NCBI GenBank assembly: GCA_000437675.1
Contig: FR901685.1
Coordinates: 452 to 23,549, forward strand
Length of the DNA stretch: 23,098 nt
From: Prevotella sp. CAG:891
GTDB taxonomy: Bacteria; Bacteroidota; Bacteroidia; Bacteroidales; Bacteroidaceae
Reading direction: 5' to 3'
This document shows, one piece after another, positions 14,565 through 21,829 of this stretch. Position numbers and translations under genes: made by a program. Positions within the stretch are counted from its first letter, which is position 1. Every line of letters starts with the position of its first letter. The notes below the pieces were generated by a model. It had not been told where the DNA came from. It was given only the letters and a program-made list of their open reading frames with translations, and did no database searches.

Positions 14565-17500
14565 TTAGTCGAGCGTGATGCTCAAGCCCAGACCGCGCAA
14601 TTCGTGCAGGAGCACGTTGAGCGATTCGGGGATACCCGGAGTAGGCATAGTGTCGCCCTTGACAATAGCCTCGTAAGCTTTGGCACGGCCGGTAACGTCG
14701 TCGGACTTGATGGTGAGGATTTCCTGGAGTACGTGCGAAGCACCGAATGCCTCGATTGCCCAGACCTCCATTTCTCCGAAACGCTGACCACCAAACTGTG
14801 CCTTACCACCGAGAGGCTGCTGCGTAATGAGCGAGTACGGACCAATAGAACGTGCGTGCATCTTGTCTTCAACCATGTGGCCGAGTTTCAACATGTAAGT
14901 CACACCCACCGTTGCCTTCTGGTCGAACGGTTCACCCGTTCCACCATCATAAAGCTGCGTTGAACAGTAGCGGGGCAAGCCTGCCTTGTCGGTCCATTCG
15001 CAAAGGTCTTCAAGTTTGGCACCATCGAAAATAGGTGTGGCAAACTTAACGCCCAACTTGCGACCGGCAGCACCGAGTACGGCCTCGAAAATCTGACCGA
15101 GGTTCATACGCGAAGGCACACCCAGCGGGTTCAGTACGATGTCGACCGGCGTACCATCCTCGAGGAACGGCATGTCTTCCTGACGCACAATCTTCGACAC
15201 GATACCCTTGTTACCGTGGCGACCTGCCATCTTATCGCCGACACCAATCTTACGCTTCTTGGCAATGTAAACCTTGGCCTGCTGAATGATACCAGAAGGA
15301 AGGTCGTCACCAATGGTCAACGCAAACTTCTTACGCTTCAGAATGGCATCGAGTTGGTTGAACTTCTTCAAGTAGTTGATAACGAGCTGACGGATGAGCT
15401 TGTTGGTGTGCTCGTCTTCCGTCCAACCGCGGAGTTCAACAGCCGTGTAATCAAGTGCTGCCAACATCGGACGGGTAAACGTAGCGCCCTTGGCAATGAG
15501 CTCTGAGCCTACATTGTCCTTCACGCCGAGCGACGTTTTCTCGTCGCAAAGCGTAAGCAGTTTGTCGAGCAGAATGGTCTTCAATTCACCCGTTTCGCGG
15601 TCGAACTCTTCGTCGAGCTTCTGCAAGGTAATCTTGTCAGCAGCCTTCGAGCTACGCGATTTCTGTACGCGGGCAAACAAGCGCTTGTTGATAACCACAC
15701 CGGCCAGCGAGGGATTTGCCTTGAGCGAAGCATCCTTCACGTCACCAGCCTTGTCACCAAAGATGGCACGCAGAAGTTTTTCTTCGGGCGTCGGATCGCT
15801 TTCGCCCTTCGGCGTAATTTTACCAATCATGATATCGCCCGGTGCGATACGCGCACCAATACGCACAATACCATTTTCATCCAAATCCTTCGTAGCATCT
15901 TCGCTTACGTTGGGGATGTCGTTGGTAAATTCTTCCATACCACGCTTCGTTTCACGCACTTCAAGCGAGAACTCATCCACGTGAACAGAAGTAAGGATAT
16001 CATCACGTACAATACGTTCATTCAATACGATAGCATCCTCATAGTTGTAACCCTTCCAAGGCATGTAAGCCACGAGGAGGTTACGGCCAAGAGCCAACTC
16101 ACCGTTTTCGGTAGCATAACCCTCAGTAAGGATGTCACCCTTCTTCACAATCTGACCTGCATCGCAAATCGGACGGAGGTCAATGGTCATATTCTGGTTC
16201 GTACGGCGGAACTTGGGAATCTGGTATTCCTTTACGTTCGAATCGAAGCTAACAAACTCTTCATCTTCAGAACGGTCGTAAGCAATACGGATGGTAGTAG
16301 CATCTACATATTCAATCACACCATCACCTTCTGCCGTAATCATCGTACGTGAATCTTCGCAAACCTGCTTTTCGATACCCGTACCTACGATAGGTGCTTC
16401 ACTGCGGATAAGGGGAACTGCCTGACGCATCATGTTCGATCCCATCAACGCACGGTGAGCATCGTCGTGCTCAAGGAAGGGTATCAGTGAAGCTGCGATT
16501 GAAGCAATCTGCTGCGGAGCCACGTCCATGAGTTCAACCTCTGAAGGGGGAACCACAGGATAATCGGCATCCTGACGGCACTTCACTTTATCGCGGATAA
16601 ACGTACCATCGTCATTCAGCGGAGCATTACCCTGACCGATAATCTTACCCTCTTCTTCTTCAGCAGAAAGGTAAACAACATTTTCGTTGTTCAGGTTTAC
16701 AACCGAATTCTCAACCTTACGGTACGGAGTTTCGATGAAACCGAGGTCATCAATCTTCGCATACACACAAAGCGAAGAAATCAAACCAATGTTCGGACCT
16801 TCAGGCGACTCGATAGGACACAAACGACCATAGTGCGTGTAGTGTACGTCTCGCACCTCGAAACCGGCACGTTCACGCGACAGACCGCCAGGACCTAAGG
16901 CTGACAAACGACGCTTGTGCGTAACCTCAGCCAAGGGGTTCGTCTGGTCCATGAACTGCGACAGGGCATTCGTACCGAAGAACGAGTTGATCACGCTCGA
17001 GATAGTCTTAGCATTGATCAAATCCGTCGGCGTAAACACTTCGTTGTCACGCACGTTCATACGTTCACGAATCGTACGGCTCATACGTGCCAAACCGATT
17101 GAGAACTGGTTCGAGAGCTGTTCGCCCACCGTACGTACGCGACGGTTACTCAAGTGGTCAATATCATCGACAGTAGCCTTAGAGTTGATCAACTCAACCA
17201 AGTACTGGATAATCTCGATGATATCTTCGCGAGTCAACACGCGCACATCCATATCCGTTGAAAGATTCAACTTCTTATTGATACGGTAACGACCAACCTC
17301 GCCCAAGTCATAACGCTTTTCAGAGAAGAAAAGGTTGTTGATAACTTCGCGAGCCGAAGCATCATCAGCAGGGTCAGAGTTACGCAGCTGACGGTAGATA
17401 AACGTTACAGCTTCCTTTTCCGACTTCGAGGGGTCCTTTTGCAACGTATTGAAGATGATAGAGTAATCAGAAGAAGAAGCCTCCTCCTTGTGAATCAGAA

Positions 17501-18377
17501 TGCTCTGTTCACCCGAGTTAATGATTTGTTCAATGTGCTCTTCCTCAATCACCGTTTCGCGCTCAAGCACAATTTCAATACGTTCAATAGAAACTACTTC
17601 ACCGGTATCCTCATCAACGAAGTCTTCGAGCGTACTCTTCAGCACACGGGCAGCCAACTTGCGGCCGATAACATTCTTCAGATTCGTTTTGTTCACCTTG
17701 ATTTCCTCGGCGAGCTTGAAAATCTGCAAAATGTCCTTATCCGTGTCATAACCGATGGCACGCAACAAAGTAGTTACGGGCAACTTTTTCTTACGGTCGA
17801 TGTAAGCATACATCACATTGTTGATGTCCGTAGCAAATTCGATCCACGAACCCTTGAACGGGATGATACGTGCAGAATAAAGCTGCGTACCGTTAGCGTG
17901 GATACTTGAACCGAAGAATACACCGGGCGAACGGTGAAGCTGCGAAACAACTACACGCTCAGCACCGTTGATAATAAACGTACCGTTGCTTGTCATGTAA
18001 GGAATCGTACCCAGGAACACATCCTGTACGACGGTATCAAAATCCTCATGATCAGGGTCCGTACAATAAAGTTTGAGTTTTGCCTTGAGGGGCACACAGT
18101 AAGTCAATCCGCGCTCCAGACATTCCTGAATGCTGTAACGAGGTTCATCGATATAGTAGTCGATAAACTCTAATACAAAGTTGTTGCGAGTATCAGCGAT
18201 AGGGAAGTTCTCAGCAAAAACTTTGTACAGACCGTCGTTCTTACGCAATTCACTGGGCGTGTCGAGCTGCAGAAAATCTTGGAAAGACTTTAACTGAACG
18301 TCCAAGAAATCGGGATAAGGCATCGGATTCTTTACGGACGCGAAGTTTACACGTTGGTTTATTACTCTGGAAGACAT
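14565..18377 (-). CDS. rpoB: DNA-directed RNA polymerase subunit beta
   Basis: The product (1270 residues) is the beta subunit of RNA polymerase and holds the rifampicin pocket and much of the RNA channel. The rifampicin cluster I region reads ALSQFMDQTNPLAEVTHKRR and then LSALGPGG at about 471-498. Residues equivalent to E. coli Asp516, His526 and Ser531 are Asp477, His487 and Ser492, all wild type, so no rifampicin-resistance change is seen there. Other conserved blocks are CPIESPEGPNIGLI, VAYMPWKGYNYEDAIVLNE, KMAGRHGNKGIVSKI, and the C-terminal GGQRFGEMEVWAIEAFGASH. It starts 362 nt after rplL, from which a terminator-like stem separates it, and is followed by rpoC. Confidence 0.98.
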   Translation of the reverse strand: MSSRVINQRVNFASVKNPMPYPDFLDVQLKSFQDFLQLDTPSELRKNDGLYKVFAENFPIADTRNNFVLEFIDYYIDEPRYSIQECLERGLTYCVPLKAKLKLYCTDPDHEDFDTVVQDVFLGTIPYMTSNGTFIINGAERVVVSQLHRSPGVFFGSSIHANGTQLYSARIIPFKGSWIEFATDINNVMYAYIDRKKKLPVTTLLRAIGYDTDKDILQIFKLAEEIKVNKTNLKNVIGRKLAARVLKSTLEDFVDEDTGEVVSIERIEIVLERETVIEEEHIEQIINSGEQSILIHKEEASSSDYSIIFNTLQKDPSKSEKEAVTFIYRQLRNSDPADDASAREVINNLFFSEKRYDLGEVGRYRINKKLNLSTDMDVRVLTREDIIEIIQYLVELINSKATVDDIDHLSNRRVRTVGEQLSNQFSIGLARMSRTIRERMNVRDNEVFTPTDLINAKTISSVINSFFGTNALSQFMDQTNPLAEVTHKRRLSALGPGGLSRERAGFEVRDVHYTHYGRLCPIESPEGPNIGLISSLCVYAKIDDLGFIETPYRKVENSVVNLNNENVVYLSAEEEEGKIIGQGNAPLNDDGTFIRDKVKCRQDADYPVVPPSEVELMDVAPQQIASIAASLIPFLEHDDAHRALMGSNMMRQAVPLIRSEAPIVGTGIEKQVCEDSRTMITAEGDGVIEYVDATTIRIAYDRSEDEEFVSFDSNVKEYQIPKFRRTNQNMTIDLRPICDAGQIVKKGDILTEGYATENGELALGRNLLVAYMPWKGYNYEDAIVLNERIVRDDILTSVHVDEFSLEVRETKRGMEEFTNDIPNVSEDATKDLDENGIVRIGARIAPGDIMIGKITPKGESDPTPEEKLLRAIFGDKAGDVKDASLKANPSLAGVVINKRLFARVQKSRSSKAADKITLQKLDEEFDRETGELKTILLDKLLTLCDEKTSLGVKDNVGSELIAKGATFTRPMLAALDYTAVELRGWTEDEHTNKLIRQLVINYLKKFNQLDAILKRKKFALTIGDDLPSGIIQQAKVYIAKKRKIGVGDKMAGRHGNKGIVSKIVRQEDMPFLEDGTPVDIVLNPLGVPSRMNLGQIFEAVLGAAGRKLGVKFATPIFDGAKLEDLCEWTDKAGLPRYCSTQLYDGGTGEPFDQKATVGVTYMLKLGHMVEDKMHARSIGPYSLITQQPLGGKAQFGGQRFGEMEVWAIEAFGASHVLQEILTIKSDDVTGRAKAYEAIVKGDTMPTPGIPESLNVLLHELRGLGLSITLD

Positions 18378-18508
18378 TCGTTCGTATTGTTGGGGATAAA
18401 CAATGGTTTAAAAGATTGTAAGTCTAAAGTCAACAAGTAAAATGAAACTTAAACTTATCAACCTATAAACTAAATGTTCTAAAATCTTAGCCACATTACG
18501 CGCAAATA

Positions 18509-18534
18509 GCCCGGCCGAGTATGAGTCGGCGGGC
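18509..18534. other. GC-rich hairpin in the rpoB leader
   Basis: GCCC plus GCCGA pair with TCGG-C plus GGGC, nine base pairs with one bulged G and a 7-nt loop. It stands out in an AT-rich spacer. There is no U-tract of terminator quality on the minus strand. It is probably an RNA structure in the rpoB 5' leader. Confidence 0.5.
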
Positions 18535-18613
18535 AAAATAACAATCGCAATAACACGCAAACACCGGCAAGTCGCATAAACAAGGCGCATCAGCCCTAAA
18601 AAGAGGCGATAAA

Positions 18614-18630
18614 ATGCTGAAATTCAGCAT
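18614..18630. repeat. 17-nt palindrome in the rpoB leader
   Basis: ATGCTGAA and TTCAGCAT are perfect inverse complements around a single A. It is either a short RNA hairpin or a dyad protein-binding site. It is about 50 nt downstream (minus strand) of the terminator-like stem. Confidence 0.5.
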
Positions 18631-18679
18631 AAAACCGGCATTTTCAATGTATCGGGAATGAGCTAAGACATATAGACGC

Positions 18680-18717
18680 AAAAAGGTTATGAACCCTCTA
18701 CCAGAGGATCCATAACC
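18680..18717 (-). terminator. Terminator/attenuator between rplL and rpoB
   Basis: On the minus strand GGTTATG pairs with CATAACC, and inside it CCTCT pairs with AGAGG around a GGT loop, with a 3x3 internal loop between the two stems. Five U follow immediately. It begins 22 nt past the rplL stop codon. Since rpoB and rpoC lie downstream with no obvious promoter, partial termination is more likely than a complete stop. Confidence 0.75.
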
Positions 18718-18720
18718 GAC

Positions 18721-18734
18721 TCCTTATATAAGGA
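18721..18734. repeat. 14-nt perfect palindrome next to the attenuator
   Basis: TCCTTATATAAGGA is self-complementary over its full length. It lies between the rplL stop and the attenuator stem, six nt from rplL. It may be a processing or protein-binding site. Confidence 0.5.
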
Positions 18735-18739
18735 TTTTA

Positions 18740-19114
18740 TTAGGCGAGTTCTACTTCAGCACCAGCTTCTTCGAGAGCCTTCTTGAGTGCTTCAGCTTCT
18801 TCCTTGGCAACGCCTTCCTTAACCTTGCTAGGAGCACCGTCTACGATGTCCTTAGCTTCCTTCAGGCCAAGACCGCAGTGTTCCTTAACAGCCTTAACAA
18901 CCTGGAGCTTAGCGGCACCAGCGCTCTTAAGAACTACGTCGAAAGAGGTCTTCTCCTCAGCAGCAGCAGCGGCACCGGGAGCAGCAGCAGCAACAGCAAC
19001 AGCTGCAGCAGCGGGTTCAATTCCGTACTCTTCCTTGAGGACATTTGCCAACTCGTTAACTTCCTTCACTGTCAAATTTACCAATTCTTCAGCGATAGCT
19101 TTGATATCTGCCAT
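18740..19114 (-). CDS. rplL: 50S ribosomal protein L7/L12
   Basis: A 124-residue stalk protein that recruits and activates translation GTPases. An N-terminal dimerisation domain (ADIKAIAEELVNLTVKEVNE) is followed by a flexible Ala-rich hinge at about 33-52 (EPAAAAVAVAAAAPGAAAAA), then the C-terminal domain with FDVVLKSAG, KLQVVKAVKE and GLGLKEAKDIVDGAP, the helix that contacts EF-Tu and EF-G. It follows rplJ after a 68-nt spacer, as expected for the stalk gene pair. A terminator-like stem follows, consistent with L7/L12 being needed in more copies than RNA polymerase. Confidence 0.97.
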   Translation of the reverse strand: MADIKAIAEELVNLTVKEVNELANVLKEEYGIEPAAAAVAVAAAAPGAAAAAEEKTSFDVVLKSAGAAKLQVVKAVKEHCGLGLKEAKDIVDGAPSKVKEGVAKEEAEALKKALEEAGAEVELA

Positions 19115-19182
19115 TTGTGTAATGTATTTTTTTGTTTTGTTTCTAAGTTAATTGTAGGGTTCGGTGTCTGGACCAATTTAAA

Positions 19183-19701
19183 TTATTCGGGACGTTCGCC
19201 CAAAGTCTTAAGCACACCGTGAATAGTCTGTCCTGCGCCTTGGAGGGCAGAGATAACATTCTTTGCAGGAGACTGGAGAAGAGCAACGATTTCGGCGATA
19301 ACCTCGTTCTTGCTCTTGATAGCGCAAAGGGTCTCGAGCTGGTCGGCACCTACATAGAAGCCTTCCTCAGCATAAGCAGCCTTTAAGCCGGGGATACCAT
19401 CTTTGCTAACTTCCTTGATCAATTTAGCGGGAGCGTTAGCAGTCTGGCAGAAGAATACTGCAGTTGTACCTTTCAAGCAGCCATAGAGAGGAGAGTAATC
19501 AATCTCTGAAGCTTCGAAAGCCTTGTGCAGCAGGGTGTTCTTAACAACTACCATCTTGATTTCAGCGCCGAAGCACTTGCGACGGAGAGCAGAAGTAGCT
19601 TCTGCGTTCATGCCCGTTACGTCAACGAGGTAGAAGTGTGCATATTCCTTGAGTTTCTCACCGAGTTGCTCGATGATGATAGCTTTATCTTCCTTCTTCA
19701 T
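19183..19701 (-). CDS. rplJ: 50S ribosomal protein L10
   Basis: A 172-residue protein that anchors L7/L12 dimers to 23S rRNA. The N-terminal domain has the family pattern KEDKAIIIEQLGEKLKEY, then FYLVDVTGMNAEATSALRRK and VVKNTLLHKAFE. The C-terminal helix that binds L12 dimers is KSKNEVIAEIVALLQSPAKN and beyond. It starts 14 nt after rplA. That gap is too short to hold an E. coli-style L10 autoregulatory leader, so any such site would have to overlap the end of rplA. Confidence 0.96.
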   Translation of the reverse strand: MKKEDKAIIIEQLGEKLKEYAHFYLVDVTGMNAEATSALRRKCFGAEIKMVVVKNTLLHKAFEASEIDYSPLYGCLKGTTAVFFCQTANAPAKLIKEVSKDGIPGLKAAYAEEGFYVGADQLETLCAIKSKNEVIAEIVALLQSPAKNVISALQGAGQTIHGVLKTLGERPE

Positions 19702-19715
19702 ATTCGCAAATTAGT

Positions 19716-20414
19716 TTAGATTTCTTCTACTGATTTAGGATCAATCTTGATACCCTTGCTCATGGTAGAGGAAAGATAAATACTCTTGATATATGTACCC
19801 TTAGCAGCCGTCGGTTTCAGCTTGATGATGGTAGCGATGAATTCCTTAGCATTACCGAAGATTTGTTCGGGAGTGAAAGAAACCTTACCAATTGAAGTAT
19901 GAACGATACCGGTCTTGTCAACCTTGAAATCGATCTTACCCTGCTTAACCTCACGGACAGCCTTAGCAACGTCCATAGTAACAGTACCACTCTTAGGGTT
20001 AGGCATCAATCCGCGGGGACCGAGCACACGACCCAGGGCACCAATCTTACCCATGATGGCAGGCATCGTAATGATCACATCGATGTCAGTCCAGCCACCC
20101 TTAATTTTCTCGATATATTCATCGAGACCTACATAGTCAGCGCCTGCTTCTTTAGCAGCAGCTTCAGCATCGGGCGTACAGAGGCAGAGAACGCGAACTT
20201 GCTTACCAGTACCATTAGGAAGTGACACAACGCCACGAACCATCTGGTTAGCCTTACGCGGGTCAACGCCCAGACGTACGTCAATATCGACAGAAGCATC
20301 GAACTTGGTAGTGGTAATTTCCTTTACCAAAGATGCAGCTTCTTTCAACGTGTATGCCTTCCCCGCTTCAATCTTGTCAGCGACCGACTTTTGATTCTTT
20401 GTCAGTTTACTCAT
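19716..20414 (-). CDS. rplA: 50S ribosomal protein L1
   Basis: A 232-residue protein of the mobile L1 stalk near the ribosomal E site, and in many bacteria a translational repressor of its own operon. Recognisable blocks are KFDASVDIDVRLGVDPRKANQ, VRGVVSLPNGTGK, ADYVGLDEYIEKI, and the signature MGKIGALGRVLGPRGLMPNP followed by KSGTV. Its length fits the family. It starts 17 nt after rplK, so the two are probably one transcript. I could not identify an L1-binding leader in the 57 nt before rplK. Confidence 0.97.
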   Translation of the reverse strand: MSKLTKNQKSVADKIEAGKAYTLKEAASLVKEITTTKFDASVDIDVRLGVDPRKANQMVRGVVSLPNGTGKQVRVLCLCTPDAEAAAKEAGADYVGLDEYIEKIKGGWTDIDVIITMPAIMGKIGALGRVLGPRGLMPNPKSGTVTMDVAKAVREVKQGKIDFKVDKTGIVHTSIGKVSFTPEQIFGNAKEFIATIIKLKPTAAKGTYIKSIYLSSTMSKGIKIDPKSVEEI

Positions 20415-20431
20415 GTTAGTTGAAGTTTAAA

Positions 20432-20872
20432 TTATTCACAGGGAAAGTCACCCTTTACTGAGATACCCATGCTGCGGGCAGTACCTGCAACCAAACGCAT
20501 TGCACTTTCAACAGTGAAGCAGTTCAAGTCGGGCATCTTATCTTCTGCAATAGCCTTAACCTGATCCCAAGTAATCTCAGCGATCTTATTACGGTTAGGT
20601 GCGGCAGATCCGCTCTTCTTTTTGGCTGCTTCCAGTAGTTGAATTGCCACAGGAGGAGTCTTGACTACGAAAGAGAAAGACTTGTCATTATAGTAAGTAA
20701 TGACAACCGGTAATACCTTACCAGCCTTGTCCTGAGTTCTGGCGTTGAACTGCTTGCAGAAATCCATGATGTTGATACCCTTAGAACCCAGAGCAGGACC
20801 TACGGGAGGTGATGGATTTGCAGCGCCGCCCTTAATCTGTAATTTGATTAATCCAGCAACTTCTTTAGCCAT
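20432..20872 (-). CDS. rplK: 50S ribosomal protein L11
   Basis: A 146-residue protein of the GTPase-associated centre; it binds the thiostrepton loop of 23S rRNA and is needed for RelA activation in bacteria that have RelA. The N-terminal domain contains GAANPSPPVGPALGSKGINI, the conserved proline-rich helix that forms the thiostrepton pocket. The C-terminal rRNA-binding domain includes SGSAAPNRNKIAEITWDQV and ends in RSMGISVKGDFPCE. The prolines are intact. It follows nusG after 57 nt and precedes rplA by 17 nt. Confidence 0.97.
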   Translation of the reverse strand: MAKEVAGLIKLQIKGGAANPSPPVGPALGSKGINIMDFCKQFNARTQDKAGKVLPVVITYYNDKSFSFVVKTPPVAIQLLEAAKKKSGSAAPNRNKIAEITWDQVKAIAEDKMPDLNCFTVESAMRLVAGTARSMGISVKGDFPCE

Positions 20873-20929
20873 TGTTATTATTTATATTGAATTTAATTTG
20901 ACGTAGGAATCAAGCACGTAACAAATACC

Positions 20930-21469
20930 TTATTCCTTTTCTATCTGCATAAAACCGAGGTCCAAGCCAGTATTTCTACCGAAGACCTTAACGACTACAG
21001 TGACCTTGCGTTTTTCCTCGTCCACCTTTTCGATGACACCGCTGAATCCGCTAAAAGGACCATCTGTAACCTTAACACTGTCGCCTACCACGTAAGGTAT
21101 TTCAAGAACTTGAGGTTCATCCTCCAGCTCATCTACCTTACCAAGAATACGGTTAACCTCACTCTCGCGGAGAGGAGTAGGGTTATCCATGCCGCCCAAA
21201 AAGCCCAACACGTTAGGCGTGCTGCGCAACTCATGAACGGTTTCACCAACTAATCGTGCCTCTACAAGAACATAGCCGGGAAGATATAGACGTTCCTTAA
21301 CAACTTGTTTGTTGCCTTGTACTTGCTTTACCTTCTCGGTAGGAATGAGTACCTGCGAAACATGACCGCCGAGGCGGCCATTCTTAATTTCAGCATCAAT
21401 ATACTCTTTAACCTTTCCTTCTTTACCACTGACGGCGCGAAGCACGTACCATGCCATTTCTGCTGCCAT
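20930..21469 (-). CDS. nusG: Transcription termination/antitermination factor NusG
   Basis: A 179-residue elongation factor that binds the RNA polymerase clamp and links transcription with translation or Rho. The NGN domain begins AWYVLRAVSGKEGKVKEYID, with the conserved VLIPTEKVKQVQGNKQVVKE and the YLPGYVLVEA strand that docks on polymerase. The C-terminal KOW domain is VGDSVKVTDGPFSGFSGVIE onwards to the end. It starts 6 nt after secE, a tight coupling that is nearly universal in bacteria. It is the ordinary NusG and not the UpxY-type paralogue found beside capsule loci, judged from its position and length. Confidence 0.96.
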   Translation of the reverse strand: MAAEMAWYVLRAVSGKEGKVKEYIDAEIKNGRLGGHVSQVLIPTEKVKQVQGNKQVVKERLYLPGYVLVEARLVGETVHELRSTPNVLGFLGGMDNPTPLRESEVNRILGKVDELEDEPQVLEIPYVVGDSVKVTDGPFSGFSGVIEKVDEEKRKVTVVVKVFGRNTGLDLGFMQIEKE

Positions 21470-21475
21470 ATCAGA

Positions 21476-21670
21476 TTAAATTTGAGGATAGATTAATTGC
21501 ATGATTGACTCGAATACCGTATCCATAAGGAACACCACGAGTGCTATGACGATGGAAGCTGTGAGCACAACAATCGCGCTGTGAGTCAACTCCTGTCGAG
21601 TAGGCCATGTGGTTCTATGAGATAATTCGTCGTATGAATCTTTGCAATATGCAGTGAATTTCTTGAACAT
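21476..21670 (-). CDS. secE: Protein translocase subunit SecE
   Basis: A 64-residue single-helix subunit of the SecYEG translocon. The start MFKKFTAYCKDSYDELSHRT is chosen at 21670. The frame is open 15 codons further upstream to 21715, but those codons lie inside tRNA-Trp. The amphipathic segment with the family motif TWPTRQEL is at 21-28, and one membrane helix runs about 32-50 (AIVVLTASIVIALVVFLMD). Such short single-helix SecE is normal outside the Enterobacteria. It lies 15 nt after the tRNA and 6 nt before nusG. Confidence 0.95.
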   Translation of the reverse strand: MFKKFTAYCKDSYDELSHRTTWPTRQELTHSAIVVLTASIVIALVVFLMDTVFESIMQLIYPQI

Positions 21671-21685
21671 ACGTTTATCGATTAG

Positions 21686-21758
21686 CACGGGAAGAGAGGC
21701 TCGAACTCCCGACACCTGGTTTTGGAGACCAGTGCTCTACCAACTGAGCTATTCCCGT
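21686..21758 (-). tRNA. tRNA-Trp (anticodon CCA)
   Basis: The 73-nt cloverleaf reads from 21758: acceptor ACGGGAA pairs with TTCCCGT, D-arm GCTC.GAGC with loop AGTTGGTA, anticodon stem CTGGT/ACCAG with loop CTCCAAA giving anticodon CCA, and T-arm GGGAG/CTCTC with TTCGAGC. The discriminator base is G, as usual for tRNA-Trp. The 3' CCA is not encoded (CTAAT follows), so it must be added after processing. It sits between tuf and secE in the order typical of Bacteroidetes. Confidence 0.97.
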
Positions 21759-21794
21759 AAAAATAGGTCTTACCCTGTAGAGTAAGAACCTATT
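21759..21794 (-). terminator. Terminator-like stem between tuf and tRNA-Trp
   Basis: On the minus strand AATAGG-TT-CTTAC pairs with GTAAG-A-CCTATT around an 8-nt loop, and the stem runs into a five-U stretch that ends at the first base of tRNA-Trp. It may terminate part of the tuf transcript, or it may be an RNA processing stem. Confidence 0.65.
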
Positions 21795-21804
21795 TAGTAT
21801 TGTA

Positions 21805-21817
21805 TAGGCTTAGCCTA
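21805..21817. repeat. 13-nt palindrome after tuf
   Basis: TAGGCT and AGCCTA are perfect inverse complements around one T, 13 nt past the tuf stop codon and 10 nt before the terminator-like stem. The role is unknown. Confidence 0.45.
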
Positions 21818-21829
21818 AAGAGATTCGTA

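Larger units (their letters stand above)
18378..18739 (-). promoter_or_regulatory. Structured rplL-rpoB spacer / rpoB leader, 362 nt
   Basis: On the minus strand from rplL the spacer contains, in order, a 14-nt palindrome, a terminator-like hairpin, a 17-nt palindrome and a GC-rich hairpin before the rpoB ATG. In E. coli the equivalent interval holds an attenuator and an RNase III site that lower rpoBC output relative to ribosomal proteins. A similar role is inferred here. No exact TAnnTTTG element was found on the minus strand. Confidence 0.5.

Noticed and set aside
14565..18377. Rifampicin-resistance mutations in rpoB
   Set aside because: The key positions equivalent to Asp516, His526 and Ser531 are wild type.
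19702..20929. L1 or L10 autoregulatory leader
   Set aside because: The spacers before rplJ (14 nt) and rplK (57 nt) show no recognisable L10 or L1 binding fold; I could not support one by eye.
21671..21715. Upstream start for SecE
   Set aside because: The extra 15 codons lie mainly within tRNA-Trp and are not SecE-like.
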